From Gelidibacter pelagius (GTDB taxonomy: Bacteria > Bacteroidota > Bacteroidia > Flavobacteriales > Flavobacteriaceae), in NCBI RefSeq assembly GCF_017581925.1, contig NZ_JAGEVG010000006.1:1-64000 (forward strand): DNA of 64,000 nucleotides, written 5' to 3'. Shown here one piece after another: positions 6,830 through 15,703 of this stretch. The translations under genes were made by a program, and so were the position numbers. The notes beneath the pieces were generated by a model. That model saw nothing but the letters and a program-made list of their open reading frames with translations, had not been told where the DNA came from and made no database searches. Every line of letters starts with the position of its first letter. Positions within the stretch are counted from its first letter, which is position 1.

Positions 6830-7735
6830 TCAGAGGAAGCGATTCAAAAAATCCGATTTATTTTTCGTTCCTGTCTTTTTAAATATATTAGAAGCATGTT
6901 TCGACACCGTGTTTTCTGCAATATATAAATCTCTACCAATGTTTTTATAGCTCAAATTATTTAAAATCGAAAGCGCAATCTCCAATTCTCTTCGCGTTAA
7001 GTCACTATATAAAATTTTGTGATCAATCGATTTTTTTCTATGTTTTATATTTAAAATAAGAACTTCATGCATTTGCGTATTAGTATCTAAAAAATATAAG
7101 TACTTATCAATTTCAATTGCTGTAATAGAATAAAACACAATGTTCATTATAGTAAATTTTACCCATTGGTAATTACCAATCATTACACATATAGGAAGAA
7201 GAGTCATGCAGGTGATACTAATTATTGAGAGTTTATTTCTTCTCAGCATGAAATTACTGGTATTCTTGGCATTTGGTATGCTATGATAAAAAATAAATAG
7301 AACTGCAATGGCTACGATTGACATAGGCATCATAAAAAGATACATGGAAGCAGAAATTGATCCATTATAGTAATAAGGTATTAAAAATAAAACTATGAAA
7401 AGGATACATGTGAGTAGTGTGAGGTTTTTGACAGATAAATTATATTTTAGAACAACCAGATTATACGTTTCGAAAAAATAATATATGATATACATGCATA
7501 AAATAATTGCAACGCTATAGGTTATGATGTATTGAATAATAAGTGGCCCTTGATAGTTTTCGGTCGGTAGAAACCCTCCAGTTATATTATAAGCAACAAA
7601 TAGGAAACCAAGATAGATATATCTTTTATGACTAGTTTGCCTGTTCTTTCTAGATAAGTAGAGAGTGAGCAATAGGAGTATTGTATCTAGTAGTAGATAA
7701 AAAAATGTGCTCCAATGTATTGAGGTTCCAAACAT
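6830..7735 (-). CDS. Membrane-anchored LuxR-type transcriptional regulator
   Basis: A 301-residue protein. Residues 1-225 contain about seven hydrophobic segments (for example FFYLLLDTILLLLTLYLS and LLTCILFIVLFLIPYYY). The last 65 residues are a GerE/LuxR helix-turn-helix: LTRRELEIALSILNNLSYKN, then IGRDLYIAENTVSKHASNIF. The usual acidic receiver domain is absent, so the signal is presumably sensed in or at the membrane while the HTH faces the cytoplasm. Fusions of multi-pass membrane domains to LuxR HTHs are known in Bacteroidetes, but ligands are unknown. It lies alone between rteC and an IS21 relic, and 1.6 kb from the integrase, so it may be cargo or a regulator of the element. Confidence 0.75.
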   Translation of the reverse strand: MFGTSIHWSTFFYLLLDTILLLLTLYLSRKNRQTSHKRYIYLGFLFVAYNITGGFLPTENYQGPLIIQYIITYSVAIILCMYIIYYFFETYNLVVLKYNLSVKNLTLLTCILFIVLFLIPYYYNGSISASMYLFMMPMSIVAIAVLFIFYHSIPNAKNTSNFMLRRNKLSIISITCMTLLPICVMIGNYQWVKFTIMNIVFYSITAIEIDKYLYFLDTNTQMHEVLILNIKHRKKSIDHKILYSDLTRRELEIALSILNNLSYKNIGRDLYIAENTVSKHASNIFKKTGTKNKSDFLNRFL

Positions 7736-8074
7736 TAATTTAATTGCACTTCAGGTTATTATATTTTGCTTATTGTTATTATTATTTCTAGTATTCCGCA
7801 ATTGAAAAATTTCCGTATTAGCCTCAACCTTTGGAAATCTTAGAAAAGTTTAGTTAGAGATTTTAAAAGGAAGAATGTATTAATTCAATACAGTTCTTAT
7901 CTTAAATATAATGATTTTATTTTGCATCTATCAAATTTACAGCTGTGTATGCCTTTCTTGTGTAGTGATAATAAACTTATATAAAGATTGAATTCACCAA
8001 GATTGACTTTTTTTTGTTATAAGGTTGATTTAAAAAAAAAACTGCAAGCACAAAAATCGAGCAGCGATAATGCC

Positions 8075-8222
8075 ATGAACAGTCGAATAAAATTGTTTAT
8101 CGTGTTGCGGGATATTCCTGGAGTAGCACCTATTTTACGCTTGCTTAACCCATTAATATGTGAAGAAATGATTTTTTTTAAGTCCATTGGATTAAGCATG
8201 TTGGCAATATCGCATGCTGTTA
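8075..8222 (-). pseudogene. IstA fragment of an IS21-family transposase
   Basis: On the minus strand the frame reads MLNPMDLKKIISSHINGLSK, then KIGATPGISRNTINNFIRLF. This is the N-terminal helix-turn-helix of Bacteroidetes IS21-type IstA proteins. Only about 40 residues remain: the match stops near 8075 and the rest of istA and all of istB are missing. A stop lies shortly upstream of the first Met. The end repeats of the element lie directly upstream (8246-8403). It is a dead relic of an IS21 insertion with a deleted right part. Confidence 0.75.
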
Positions 8223-8245
8223 AGCGATAAGGTAATTAATACTTG

Positions 8246-8403
8246 ATCTTTCAAAGTCGGTACAGTGAGCCAAATCGAAATGTGGCACAAATCGAACCGC
8301 TATAGACCTTTACCAAACAGCCAAAAATAGCACAGTTTGAACCAAAGTGACTGGCACTATGAAACCGAAATTACTGGCACAAATCGAACCGAAGTAACCA
8401 CAC
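8246..8403 (-). mobile_element. IS21-family left end with repeated end motifs
   Basis: Read on the minus strand the segment starts TGTGTGGTTACTTCGG and contains four related motifs of the form GGTTyrAttTGTGCCA (two are GGTTCGATTTGTGCCA). IS21 ends are known to carry several copies of a transposase-binding repeat, and the istA fragment reads away from this end. The other end was not found in the window. The outer boundary near 8403 is approximate. Confidence 0.7.
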
Positions 8404-8413
8404 GGATAGTATT

Positions 8414-8626
8414 TTGAATAGAGATCGTTCTATATTGTTAGAAATCATGGGCAAAAATGGAATCCAGATTAAATTGCTAAAAAGTGTATTGGAAAAGAAA
8501 AACTTCAAGTTTAATTACGGCAACGGATTTTATGAAAACGCACAAAATAAACGCTATCATATCGTATATAATTTTGCTTGGATGGATTTTAAAACTGGAG
8601 AAATATTGATTGAGAGACGTAAGTGA
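8414..8626 (+). CDS. Hypothetical 70-residue protein
   Basis: A small soluble protein: MNRDRSILLEIMGKNGIQIK, then LLKSVLEKKNFKFNYGNGFY, ending FAWMDFKTGEILIERRK. It has no membrane segment or signal. The first codon lies about 11 bases from the edge of the IS21 relic, so the original 5' end may have been lost to the insertion. The balanced composition and protein-like pattern (alternating hydrophobic residues, aromatic YHIVYNFAW block) make it a plausible real gene. I do not recognise a family and no neighbour indicates a function. Confidence 0.5.
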   Translation: MNRDRSILLEIMGKNGIQIKLLKSVLEKKNFKFNYGNGFYENAQNKRYHIVYNFAWMDFKTGEILIERRK

Positions 8627-9006
8627 CCAATACTTTGGTCAATTCGTTGAATAAACGATTTAGACCTAAGTTTATTTATTCGCAATTCTGAAGTTTGTAA
8701 CAAAAAGGGTCATTTTCTGAAGATACTTCTAAATTATCATTTGAAAAATCTTAAAAAAAAAGTTTTCATTCTTTTTTCAACAAATAGAAACTAAATTTTG
8801 GATGTCATGTTGTTTCTTTTCTTCAACGGATTTAAGGAATAGGAATATCAATAAGTAGCGAATGCAGCCGGCATATTTAATTCAATAGTTAAACCGTAAT
8901 AGATTGTTTTTCATGAAAAAGAACGATTCCTTTTAAGTTAGAATTGAAGGATATAGATGACCTGATAACAAAAAAGAGAAATCTATAAAAATAGTTTATA
9001 AATCAA
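8627..9006. other. 380-base AT-rich stretch without a gene
   Basis: I see no convincing coding frame, RNA gene or strong terminator here. The stretch is AT-rich with several A- and T-runs (for example near 8750-8780). It presumably holds the promoter of the HTH gene that begins at 9007. Confidence 0.4.
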
Positions 9007-9252
9007 ATGATTAATCAAGTAAAAATACAACCACTAAATTTGACCGGTAAAGTTTTCTGTGAAAACTTGGGACTATCTTTCAATGGACAAATTATGCAGT
9101 CCTTAAGAGAACTAGGATTGGTCAACTTTTTCAAAGTGGGGAAGAAGTACTTTTACGCTTATGAAGATATTGAGACGGTGAATCAGAAACTTCGCAACGG
9201 TAAAATATCTATTGTGGTAAATAATGGTTACTATATCACTTTGAATGAATAG
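9007..9252 (+). CDS. Small MerR/excisionase-like DNA-binding protein
   Basis: An 81-residue protein. The middle part (MQSLRELGLVNFFKVGKKYF, then YAYEDIETVNQKLRNGKI) resembles the second half of HTH_17/excisionase domains, in which a recognition helix is followed by a two-strand wing and a DIE helix. The first helix (VFCENLGLSFNGQIMQSL) is atypical. It is convergent with the integrase gene, 60 bases from the integrase stop, a common position for a recombination directionality factor. The role in excision is inferred from position; a regulator is an alternative. Confidence 0.55.
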   Translation: MINQVKIQPLNLTGKVFCENLGLSFNGQIMQSLRELGLVNFFKVGKKYFYAYEDIETVNQKLRNGKISIVVNNGYYITLNE

Positions 9253-9312
9253 TAGTTTGAAAAAGCCATACTATAATTTAAAAAAAGGATGTTTCAATTT
9301 TATTCTTTCAAT

Positions 9313-10503
9313 TTAACTGAAAAGCCGATTCATCTCATCAGTTTCTTCCTTATGATAAAAATCTTTCAGGTAATGTTGCGTAGTAGACAGCTTGGTATGC
9401 CCCAAAAGCTTAGATATCATTAATAATCCTGTATTATTTTTTACCGCGAAGTCAGCAAATGAATGTTTTGCCATGTGCATATTTACCCATTTTTTTATAC
9501 CTGCTTTTTCACAAACAATTCGCAAAGACCTGTTTGCGGCATTGTTGGCAATATATAATTGATGTTCAATATCTTCTAGGCTTTCTTTATCCATACCATA
9601 GAGAGGAGGGAAGACAAATAAAGGATCTCTTCCCTTGTATCTTTCTACAATAGAGATTGCTTTTGGGACAAGAGGCAGGTTTCTTTTAGAACCAGCTCTT
9701 GCTCTAGATTTGTGCATTGTATAAATTATTTCATTCTCAGTAATATTTTCCCACTTTAATCTACAAATATCTGAAAACCTCATGCCCGCAGTGTAGAATG
9801 AAAATAAAAACATATCTCGAGCCTTTATCATTCCTTTAAATCTTGGGGGGATTTCTAAGTCTGAAAGTTTTGAAATTTCTTCAAATGTTAAGGAGTCTTT
9901 TTGTGTGTTTTCTGTAATGATTTGGAAGCCTTTGATAGGATTTTGGCTTATGATCCCAATTTTTACAGCTTTATTTAAAACGGCAAAAATAGCTTTCATG
10001 TTCGAGGCCACGGTGTTTACTTTGTTTCCTCTTTCAAGCATCCATTTTTCGTAATCTTTTGCAAATTGAATAGAAAGATCTGAAAATGAAATATGGGTTG
10101 TAAATTCCCGTAACTTCTTAATATATTTAACTTGGGTATTAGCTGTTCGGATTTTTCCTTTTAGCCTGGCTTCATCCACGATTTGTTGATAGAAATCCAA
10201 GAAGGAACTAGAGTCATACTTTTTGTTGTTTTTGTATAGAAAGAGTAGTCGCTTGGCGGAAATTCCCTCATTGTTGTAGTATAATTGCTGTACTGAGATA
10301 ATTAATGACACCAACTTTGAGTTTAGTTTTTCTTCAAGCGGATGTCTTTTAACCTTTTTCCTTTTGTCATCCCATTGTGCTTTTTTGACAGAAACTCCCG
10401 AATCAATGTATTGCACATCCTGTTGAGAGGTCTCTATTTTGAGCCTAATCAGTTGTGTCTCATTTTTCTTTAGGTAAGGCGATAAGTAATAGTTGAAATT
10501 CAT
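9313..10503 (-). CDS. Tyrosine-type site-specific recombinase (integrase)
   Basis: A protein of 396 residues from the ATG at 10503 (MNFNYYLSPYLKKNE); an upstream in-frame ATG at 10563 would add a hydrophobic stretch overlapping the repeats and is not favoured. Domains: an N-terminal arm-binding region (1-95), a SAM-like core-binding domain (100-190, FLDFYQQIVDEARLKGK) and a catalytic domain (205-396). Catalytic positions are Arg242 (AGMRFSD), Lys265, His343, His369 (LGHTKLSTTQHYLK) and Tyr378. The HxxR position reads HMAK, so the second Arg is Lys346 (AAA at 9466-9468). The enzyme would integrate or excise the element. It is the last element gene before chromosomal yebC, placing the attachment site nearby. 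Confidence 0.92.
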   Translation of the reverse strand: MNFNYYLSPYLKKNETQLIRLKIETSQQDVQYIDSGVSVKKAQWDDKRKKVKRHPLEEKLNSKLVSLIISVQQLYYNNEGISAKRLLFLYKNNKKYDSSSFLDFYQQIVDEARLKGKIRTANTQVKYIKKLREFTTHISFSDLSIQFAKDYEKWMLERGNKVNTVASNMKAIFAVLNKAVKIGIISQNPIKGFQIITENTQKDSLTFEEISKLSDLEIPPRFKGMIKARDMFLFSFYTAGMRFSDICRLKWENITENEIIYTMHKSRARAGSKRNLPLVPKAISIVERYKGRDPLFVFPPLYGMDKESLEDIEHQLYIANNAANRSLRIVCEKAGIKKWVNMHMAKHSFADFAVKNNTGLLMISKLLGHTKLSTTQHYLKDFYHKEETDEMNRLFS

Positions 10504-10563
10504 TAGTTCGATATTAGTTCGAAATATAAACAAATATAAACAATTATAAATGAATATAAACAA
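10502..10563. promoter_or_regulatory. Helically phased repeats upstream of the integrase
   Basis: TATAAACA-like octamers start at 10525, 10535, 10545 (TATAAATG) and 10555, exactly 10 bases apart. Next to them ATTAGTTCGA occurs twice (10502-10511, 10513-10522), overlapping the integrase start codon. Exact 10-base phasing places all sites on one face of the helix, as for cooperative protein binding. Arm-type integrase sites or an autoregulatory operator are the likely meanings. Confidence 0.55.
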
Positions 10564-10617
10564 TCAGAGGCTTCTGTAAATAAGCGTATTACTTGTGGTG
10601 CGCAGCGTTTTACGGTG

Positions 10618-11328
10618 TTATTCCTCCATGGTATGATATACGTTCTGTACATCATCATCTTCCTCTAGTTTTTCTAAAAGTTTCTCGACATCTTCGGCTT
10701 CTTCAGCGGTCAGTTTTTTGGTGATTTGCGGAATGCGTTCAAAGCCAGAGGAAAGAATTTCAATATTCCTATTTTCCAATTCAGATTGAATAGCTCCAAA
10801 ACTTTCAAAAGGGGCGTAGATTAAAATTCCATCGTCGTCCAAAAAAACTTCTTCTGCACCAAAATCAATGAATTCCAATTCCAATTCTTCTACATCTAAA
10901 CCTTCTGCGGCAATTCTGAAATTACAAGTATGGTCAAACATAAAAACTACAGAACCTGAAGTACTCAAACTTCCATCACATTTATTGAAATAGCTGCGGA
11001 CATTGGCAACCGTTCTGGTATTATTGTCCGTGGCTGTTTCCACCAAAATAGCAATTCCGTGTGGCGCGTAACCTTCAAAAAGAACTTCCTTAAAATCTCC
11101 TAAGCTCTTATCGGATGCTCTTTTGATAGCGCGTTCCACATTGTCTTTAGGCATATTTACGGCCTTGGCGTTCTGTATAACGGCTCTTAAACGTGCGTTG
11201 GTATCAGGGTCAGGTCCACCTTCTTTGACTGCCATTACAATGTCCTTGCCAATACGTGTAAAGGCCTTGCTCATTGCTGACCAGCGTTTCATCTTACGTG
11301 CTTTACGAAATTCAAAAGCTCTTCCCAT
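10618..11328 (-). CDS. yebC: YebC/PmpR family protein
   Basis: A 236-residue protein of the usual YebC length. The N-terminus MGRAFEFRKARKMKRWSAMS, the motif GGPDPDTNARLRAVIQNAKA, then NMPKDNVERAIKRA and the acidic C-terminus (EEAEDVEKLLEKLEEDDDVQ) are family signatures. YebC proteins were described as transcription regulators, and a role in translation (helping ribosomes through difficult sequences) has been reported for members of the family. It is a core chromosomal gene marking the right boundary of the mobile element. The integrase start lies about 115 bases past its stop; the stop codon and 3' end are intact. Confidence 0.95.
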   Translation of the reverse strand: MGRAFEFRKARKMKRWSAMSKAFTRIGKDIVMAVKEGGPDPDTNARLRAVIQNAKAVNMPKDNVERAIKRASDKSLGDFKEVLFEGYAPHGIAILVETATDNNTRTVANVRSYFNKCDGSLSTSGSVVFMFDHTCNFRIAAEGLDVEELELEFIDFGAEEVFLDDDGILIYAPFESFGAIQSELENRNIEILSSGFERIPQITKKLTAEEAEDVEKLLEKLEEDDDVQNVYHTMEE

Positions 11329-11516
11329 GTTAAGTTCTAAGTTTAAAGTTTAAAATTTTAAGTGTTCAGTCCACAGTCCACAGTCCGCAGTTTGTCGATG
11401 ACATTGGTCCTTGCCCTATACCAACTACCCACTATTCCCCATTACCCAAGTTTTGGGCAAATTTAAAAAAAAATCATTCATCAATCTCTATGTGTACACT
11501 TAATTAATCGTCTTGT

Positions 11517-13565
11517 TCAATGAAGTTTTATGTTTCTTACGTCCGATAAAATTGCCAGTGCTTCGTGAATGTAAATATCTGTAGAAATGTCCTCAATGAG
11601 AATTTTATTTAGTTTTATATCAGCATCACTTAATTTACTTCTGGTTGCCGCTGTGTTTTTTACGATGATGTTTTTTGTTGTCAAATCAATTGCTTGATAA
11701 AAATTAGTCCATAGGTCATTATAATTCTTGACATCGTCATAGATGTTGTTTAGGGTTAAAGCATAGCTTAAATCTCTGTCAATATAGTTATTTAACATCG
11801 TTGAATTTATACTTTTAATGGCCTTAAAGCTCTCATTGTTCTCTACACGGATCTTGCTCCTTGATTGAATTTCGGTCATGGGCAATTTCTTATACGAAAT
11901 ATGCCTTAAGTTAGGGGATATCGCATCATTGGAAAGCGCAAATGGACTGTGTACTTCATTGGTTTTAAAGACGTCATATAAGGATGGCAAAATAATATCA
12001 GGCACAATTCCCACCGATTGATGGCTTTTTCCTGTAACGCGATAAAACTTTTCAATTGTAAGTTTACAAAAACCTAAATCGTCAGTCTCGCTCAAAGGTA
12101 AAATAACTTGCGCCGAAGCCTTGCCATGACTTGGCGACCCAACGATAATGGCGCGGTTATAATCTTGCATTGCAGCGGCGAAAAACTCAGAAGCTGAGGC
12201 ACTAAAATTGTCAATGAGAATAACGATCGGTTTATTGAAAAGAGTCCCTTTAAAGTGGTCCGTTATCGTAAATGTATCCCCGTTGCCGTATTTAAGAATT
12301 GCTAGAGGTCCTTTGTTTATAAATAACCCTGAAAGCTCTGCGGCTTCTTTCATAGAGCCTCCGCCATTGAATCTTAAATCTATAACTAGTCCTTTAACAT
12401 TCTCCTTACTGAGTATTTGAAGTTGATTCGCAACATCATGAGCTAATCCGTTGCCAAGAGGTGAATCAAAATCAGTGTAAAAGCTCGGGATGTTTAAATA
12501 TGCAAAATTATATTTTTGTTTAATTATGAATGCAGTACACGAATTTTGTTCAACCTTGAGCTCAGTTTTTGTGAGTTGGATATCCTGGATGGAACCATTT
12601 TGTTTTTTGATCTTAAAAATGATGGTTTCGTTTTTTTCATTGGAAGTAAATGCCGAAATGTCTTCATTTGATACACAAAAGGTCTCTAATGTCTGGATCG
12701 GAGAGGTAAGAGATTTGATCACATCATTCTCTTCAAAATTACCGTTTAAAAAAGCAGCGCTTCCGGGAGCAATATAGGCAATGACGATATCACCATTTTT
12801 ATTTTTTGCAGTATCAATACCAAAGGTCAATTGGTGGTTGGACACCGAATCTTCAAATTGGGATTTATCTGAATCGTTATAAAAAAACGAATTTGGATCT
12901 TGATAATTGGCAAAAGCGTTCAAAAAGGATTCTTTTACAAAAATATCCATCTCACCATTCTTATGGAGCAGTTCATCTAAAAGGCAGAGTTGATTTTGGA
13001 TTATTTTTGGTTTGGCCTCAGCTTCCAAGGATTTGAAATTTTCTTCCAAATATGAAAATGCACTATCCTGTTCTACCAAATGATCAAGAATAGAATAGCG
13101 GATGCGTTTGTTCCAGTATTTTTTGAATGAAAAATCATCCTTAAAATATCCTGACTTCGCCTCTGCACTAAAATAAAGGGTATCCCTTCCTGAATAGTCA
13201 AAAGTTTCATTTTTTAAGGAGGCCACATAGCTTTTGGAAGCTTCAATACGCTGCTTTAGTATTGTGCTATATTTTTCTATAAAGCTACAATCACCCGAAG
13301 CAATGGCGTCATCAATTTGAAATTCATCGGATTGAAATAACAATAGGTCAGATTGTTGAAAAAAACGTTTGTTTTCATCCAATCGTTCTAAAAACGAATA
13401 AAATACCGATTTAGAAAGACTGTCATTCAGTGGCTTCGGACGAAAATGATGCTGCTGTACTCGTTGGTTCAAGGCATCCATTTGTTTGCAAAAATCCGTA
13501 TTATTTTGCGCATAGGACAAAGAAACTATGCAACTGAATATAATAAAGGCCAGCTTTTTCAACAT
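11517..13565 (-). CDS. Secreted S41-family (Prc/CtpA-like) tail-specific protease
   Basis: A 682-residue protein with a signal peptide (MLKKLAFIIFSCIVSLSYAQ), so periplasmic. An N-terminal helical domain (20-230, including NKRFFQQSDLLLFQSDEF) precedes a PDZ domain (about 245-330, IAYIAPGSAAFLNGNFEEND) and the S41 catalytic domain. The nucleophile region is IDNFSASASEFFAAAMQDYN near residues 452-465, and the catalytic Lys lies in SHGKASAQ near 480. A C-terminal domain of about 130 residues follows (DUF3340-like position in Prc). The architecture is that of Prc/Tsp, which degrades periplasmic proteins. It lies 21 bases upstream of... its neighbour, the pterin dehydratase gene, is 21 bases before its start on the same strand, so the two are probably co-transcribed. 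Confidence 0.9.
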   Translation of the reverse strand: MLKKLAFIIFSCIVSLSYAQNNTDFCKQMDALNQRVQQHHFRPKPLNDSLSKSVFYSFLERLDENKRFFQQSDLLLFQSDEFQIDDAIASGDCSFIEKYSTILKQRIEASKSYVASLKNETFDYSGRDTLYFSAEAKSGYFKDDFSFKKYWNKRIRYSILDHLVEQDSAFSYLEENFKSLEAEAKPKIIQNQLCLLDELLHKNGEMDIFVKESFLNAFANYQDPNSFFYNDSDKSQFEDSVSNHQLTFGIDTAKNKNGDIVIAYIAPGSAAFLNGNFEENDVIKSLTSPIQTLETFCVSNEDISAFTSNEKNETIIFKIKKQNGSIQDIQLTKTELKVEQNSCTAFIIKQKYNFAYLNIPSFYTDFDSPLGNGLAHDVANQLQILSKENVKGLVIDLRFNGGGSMKEAAELSGLFINKGPLAILKYGNGDTFTITDHFKGTLFNKPIVILIDNFSASASEFFAAAMQDYNRAIIVGSPSHGKASAQVILPLSETDDLGFCKLTIEKFYRVTGKSHQSVGIVPDIILPSLYDVFKTNEVHSPFALSNDAISPNLRHISYKKLPMTEIQSRSKIRVENNESFKAIKSINSTMLNNYIDRDLSYALTLNNIYDDVKNYNDLWTNFYQAIDLTTKNIIVKNTAATRSKLSDADIKLNKILIEDISTDIYIHEALAILSDVRNIKLH

Positions 13566-13586
13566 AATTTAAAAGGAAATTTCTGA

Positions 13587-13877
13587 CTATTCCTGAACTT
13601 CGACTATTGCCTCAATAGCTTCTGCCAATTTGAAATCTTTCTCTGTGACTCCTTTGGCGCTATGTGTGGATAATGAAATGGTCAATATATTATAGACATT
13701 CTTCCAGTCTGGATGATGGTTTTGTGCTTCACACTCAAAGGCGATTCTGCTCATGGCACTGAAACAATCCTTAAAATTGTCGAATTCAAACTCCGCATGA
13801 AGGGCATTGTCATAATATTCCCAATCAGGAAAGTGCAATAATTTTTTTTCTATAATATCATCAGATAATGGAGACAT
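13587..13877 (-). CDS. 4a-hydroxytetrahydrobiopterin dehydratase (PCD/DCoH)
   Basis: A 96-residue protein of family length. The core signature is visible: FECEAQNHHPDWKNVYNILT with the two catalytic-type His residues, followed by LSTHSAKGVTEKDFKLAEAI. The enzyme dehydrates 4a-carbinolamine pterin to recycle the cofactor of aromatic amino acid hydroxylases; some bacterial homologues act in molybdopterin or folate metabolism instead. No phenylalanine hydroxylase is in this window, so the physiological partner is unknown. The gene directly precedes the S41 protease gene (21-base gap), an operon without an obvious metabolic link. Confidence 0.93.
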   Translation of the reverse strand: MSPLSDDIIEKKLLHFPDWEYYDNALHAEFEFDNFKDCFSAMSRIAFECEAQNHHPDWKNVYNILTISLSTHSAKGVTEKDFKLAEAIEAIVEVQE

Positions 13878-14218
13878 AGTTACGGTTTTTAAGTTTCTTA
13901 AAATTATAAATTATAATTGACAATTTATGGTACTACGAATAAAGTACTTGATAAAATTTAAAATATATTAGTATTGTATTTGTTTTTAGTGTTAAATAAG
14001 GTTGAATTTAGAGCCATTCAGGCAGCAGGACAATCCATTGATCAAAGAAAATTTTCAGCTTCTCTTATTGAGAAAAATCTTGGACAGTTTCTCGAATATG
14101 ACCACTATCAGTTTGCAAGGAATCATAGAAAAGCGAGAAATTAGAAGAACGACCTTTTCAAATTCAAATAACTACTTTCCTTTGAGTTTTTAGCACTTTA
14201 TTCTTTGGTTTTATTCCA
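13878..14218. other. Intergenic stretch, possible decayed 50-codon frame
   Basis: No well-supported gene. On the plus strand a frame near 13991-14149 (GTG start possible) would read VEFRAIQAAGQSIDQRKFSA, then SLIEKNLGQFLEYDHYQFAR before a stop. The protein-like wording hints at a short or truncated gene, but I know no match and there is no ribosome-site support. The rest is the promoter region of the pterin dehydratase gene and the convergent end of the S10 peptidase gene. Confidence 0.3.
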
Positions 14219-15703
14219 TTAATATTTTGCCGCTTCACCTTGTTTAGGAGTTGAATTTATAATAAATTGTCTTATATCTTCGGTCGCTTTCTTTAAATCT
14301 TCTTTTCTTAAATACATCATGTGCCCACTTCTGTAGCCTTTAAAAGACACGCGATCTTTCATTCTGCCACTCGGATCCATTTGCCCGACGGTATATTTAG
14401 CAGCAAAGTAAGTTGTTGCACCATCGTAGTAACCAGATTGGACCAAAACTTTTAAGTAAGGGTTTTGAGCCATGGCCTGACGTAAACCATCTCTTGTGCT
14501 GTCATATTGTCGATCCCAAGGGTGTACATTACCAAACATATTATATTTGATATCGGTTTTAAACTTAAGCTCTTCACGAATGTAATAATTGATAGCAGGG
14601 GTAAAGGAGTGGAGCCATGAGGTTAATTCCGCATTATAATCAGGAGAATTCCCTGCATTCATTTTGTCGATTCCTAAATACCTCGAATCCAATCTTCCGA
14701 TGGTGTAACCTTTGTCACGTATAAGTTCTTTCCAGAAAAAATTTGTCGGAACATTCAAATTGTGATCAATAATTGAAGATTTACTTAATCCAGAATAGAG
14801 ACTCATTTTTTCGGCAACTTGGTTTCTTTCTGCATCTGAAATAAAACCTCCCTTTGCGATGGCTGGCATCACATTGTCAATGGTGTAAGCTTCAACCTCT
14901 GGTAATATTTCCAACAAATCTTTCTGTTGAAGCTCAGGAGAAAGTGCCTTTTGATACCATGCTGTCGCAGTAAAATATGGTAGATTTAGAGCAGAATAAA
15001 TGGGCTGATCTGTTGAATATATTTTATAATCAGCTGGTGATACTAAAATAACACCGTTTAAATACATCCATTGATTATTTTGTAACTCTTTAGATAATCC
15101 CATAACTCTCGGGCCACCGTAGCTTTCTCCAATTAAATACTTAGGAGATTCCCATCGGTTTTTTCTGGAAACAAAGGTATTCATCCATTCGGCTAAGTAT
15201 TTAATATCGGCATTGATCCCGAAAAAAGTCTTTCGATCTGGCAACTTTCCGTCTTTATCTTCTACCATTCTGGAATATCCGGTATTTACAGGATCGATAA
15301 AAACTATGTCCGCTACATCTAAAATAGAATGTGGATTGGCTTTCACGCCATAAGGCTGAACAGGATAACCCTCGTCATCAATATTCAATATCACAGGACC
15401 AGTGTAGGCAATGTGCATCCAAGCAGATGCGGAGCCTGGTCCACCGTTAAAAGAAAAGACTATCGGTCGTTTTTCTTTTTCACTATTACTCTTTTTGTAA
15501 TAGGTATAAAATAACGTGGCAATGGGTTCACCTTTAGCGTTCCAAACAGGTTGTGTACCTGCTGTTGCTTGGTACGAAAGGTTTTGACCGTTAATAACAA
15601 TGGAGTGATTGGTAACCACCATCGTGTCTAAAGGAACTTTTTGGACTTGAGAAAAAAGTAAGCTTACAGAAAATGTGGCAATTAGGAAGAAGTAGTTTTT
15701 CAT
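14219..15703 (-). CDS. Secreted S10-family serine carboxypeptidase-like protein
   Basis: A 494-residue protein with a signal peptide (MKNYFFLIATFSVSLLFSQ). It has the alpha/beta-hydrolase fold of the S10 family: FSFNGGPGSASAWMHIAYTG is the oxyanion region, GESYGGPR carries the nucleophile Ser near residue 194, the Asp lies in SGYYDGATTYFAAKYT near 426, and the His in YRSGHMMYLRKED near 459. All triad residues are present. Such bacterial proteins are predicted periplasmic or secreted peptidases for nutrient turnover; substrate is unknown. It stands alone and faces the end of a small convergent region. The length agrees with the family. Confidence 0.9.
   Translation of the reverse strand: MKNYFFLIATFSVSLLFSQVQKVPLDTMVVTNHSIVINGQNLSYQATAGTQPVWNAKGEPIATLFYTYYKKSNSEKEKRPIVFSFNGGPGSASAWMHIAYTGPVILNIDDEGYPVQPYGVKANPHSILDVADIVFIDPVNTGYSRMVEDKDGKLPDRKTFFGINADIKYLAEWMNTFVSRKNRWESPKYLIGESYGGPRVMGLSKELQNNQWMYLNGVILVSPADYKIYSTDQPIYSALNLPYFTATAWYQKALSPELQQKDLLEILPEVEAYTIDNVMPAIAKGGFISDAERNQVAEKMSLYSGLSKSSIIDHNLNVPTNFFWKELIRDKGYTIGRLDSRYLGIDKMNAGNSPDYNAELTSWLHSFTPAINYYIREELKFKTDIKYNMFGNVHPWDRQYDSTRDGLRQAMAQNPYLKVLVQSGYYDGATTYFAAKYTVGQMDPSGRMKDRVSFKGYRSGHMMYLRKEDLKKATEDIRQFIINSTPKQGEAAKY

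Noticed and set aside
7988-8230. An 80-codon plus-strand frame over the IS21 relic
   Set aside because: It is antisense to the IstA fragment, which has a recognisable HTH match.
13991-14149. A 50-codon plus-strand frame (VEFRAIQAAGQSID...) between the pterin dehydratase and S10 peptidase genes
   Set aside because: Composition is protein-like, but no family, start signal or partner supports it, so it is recorded only as a possible remnant.
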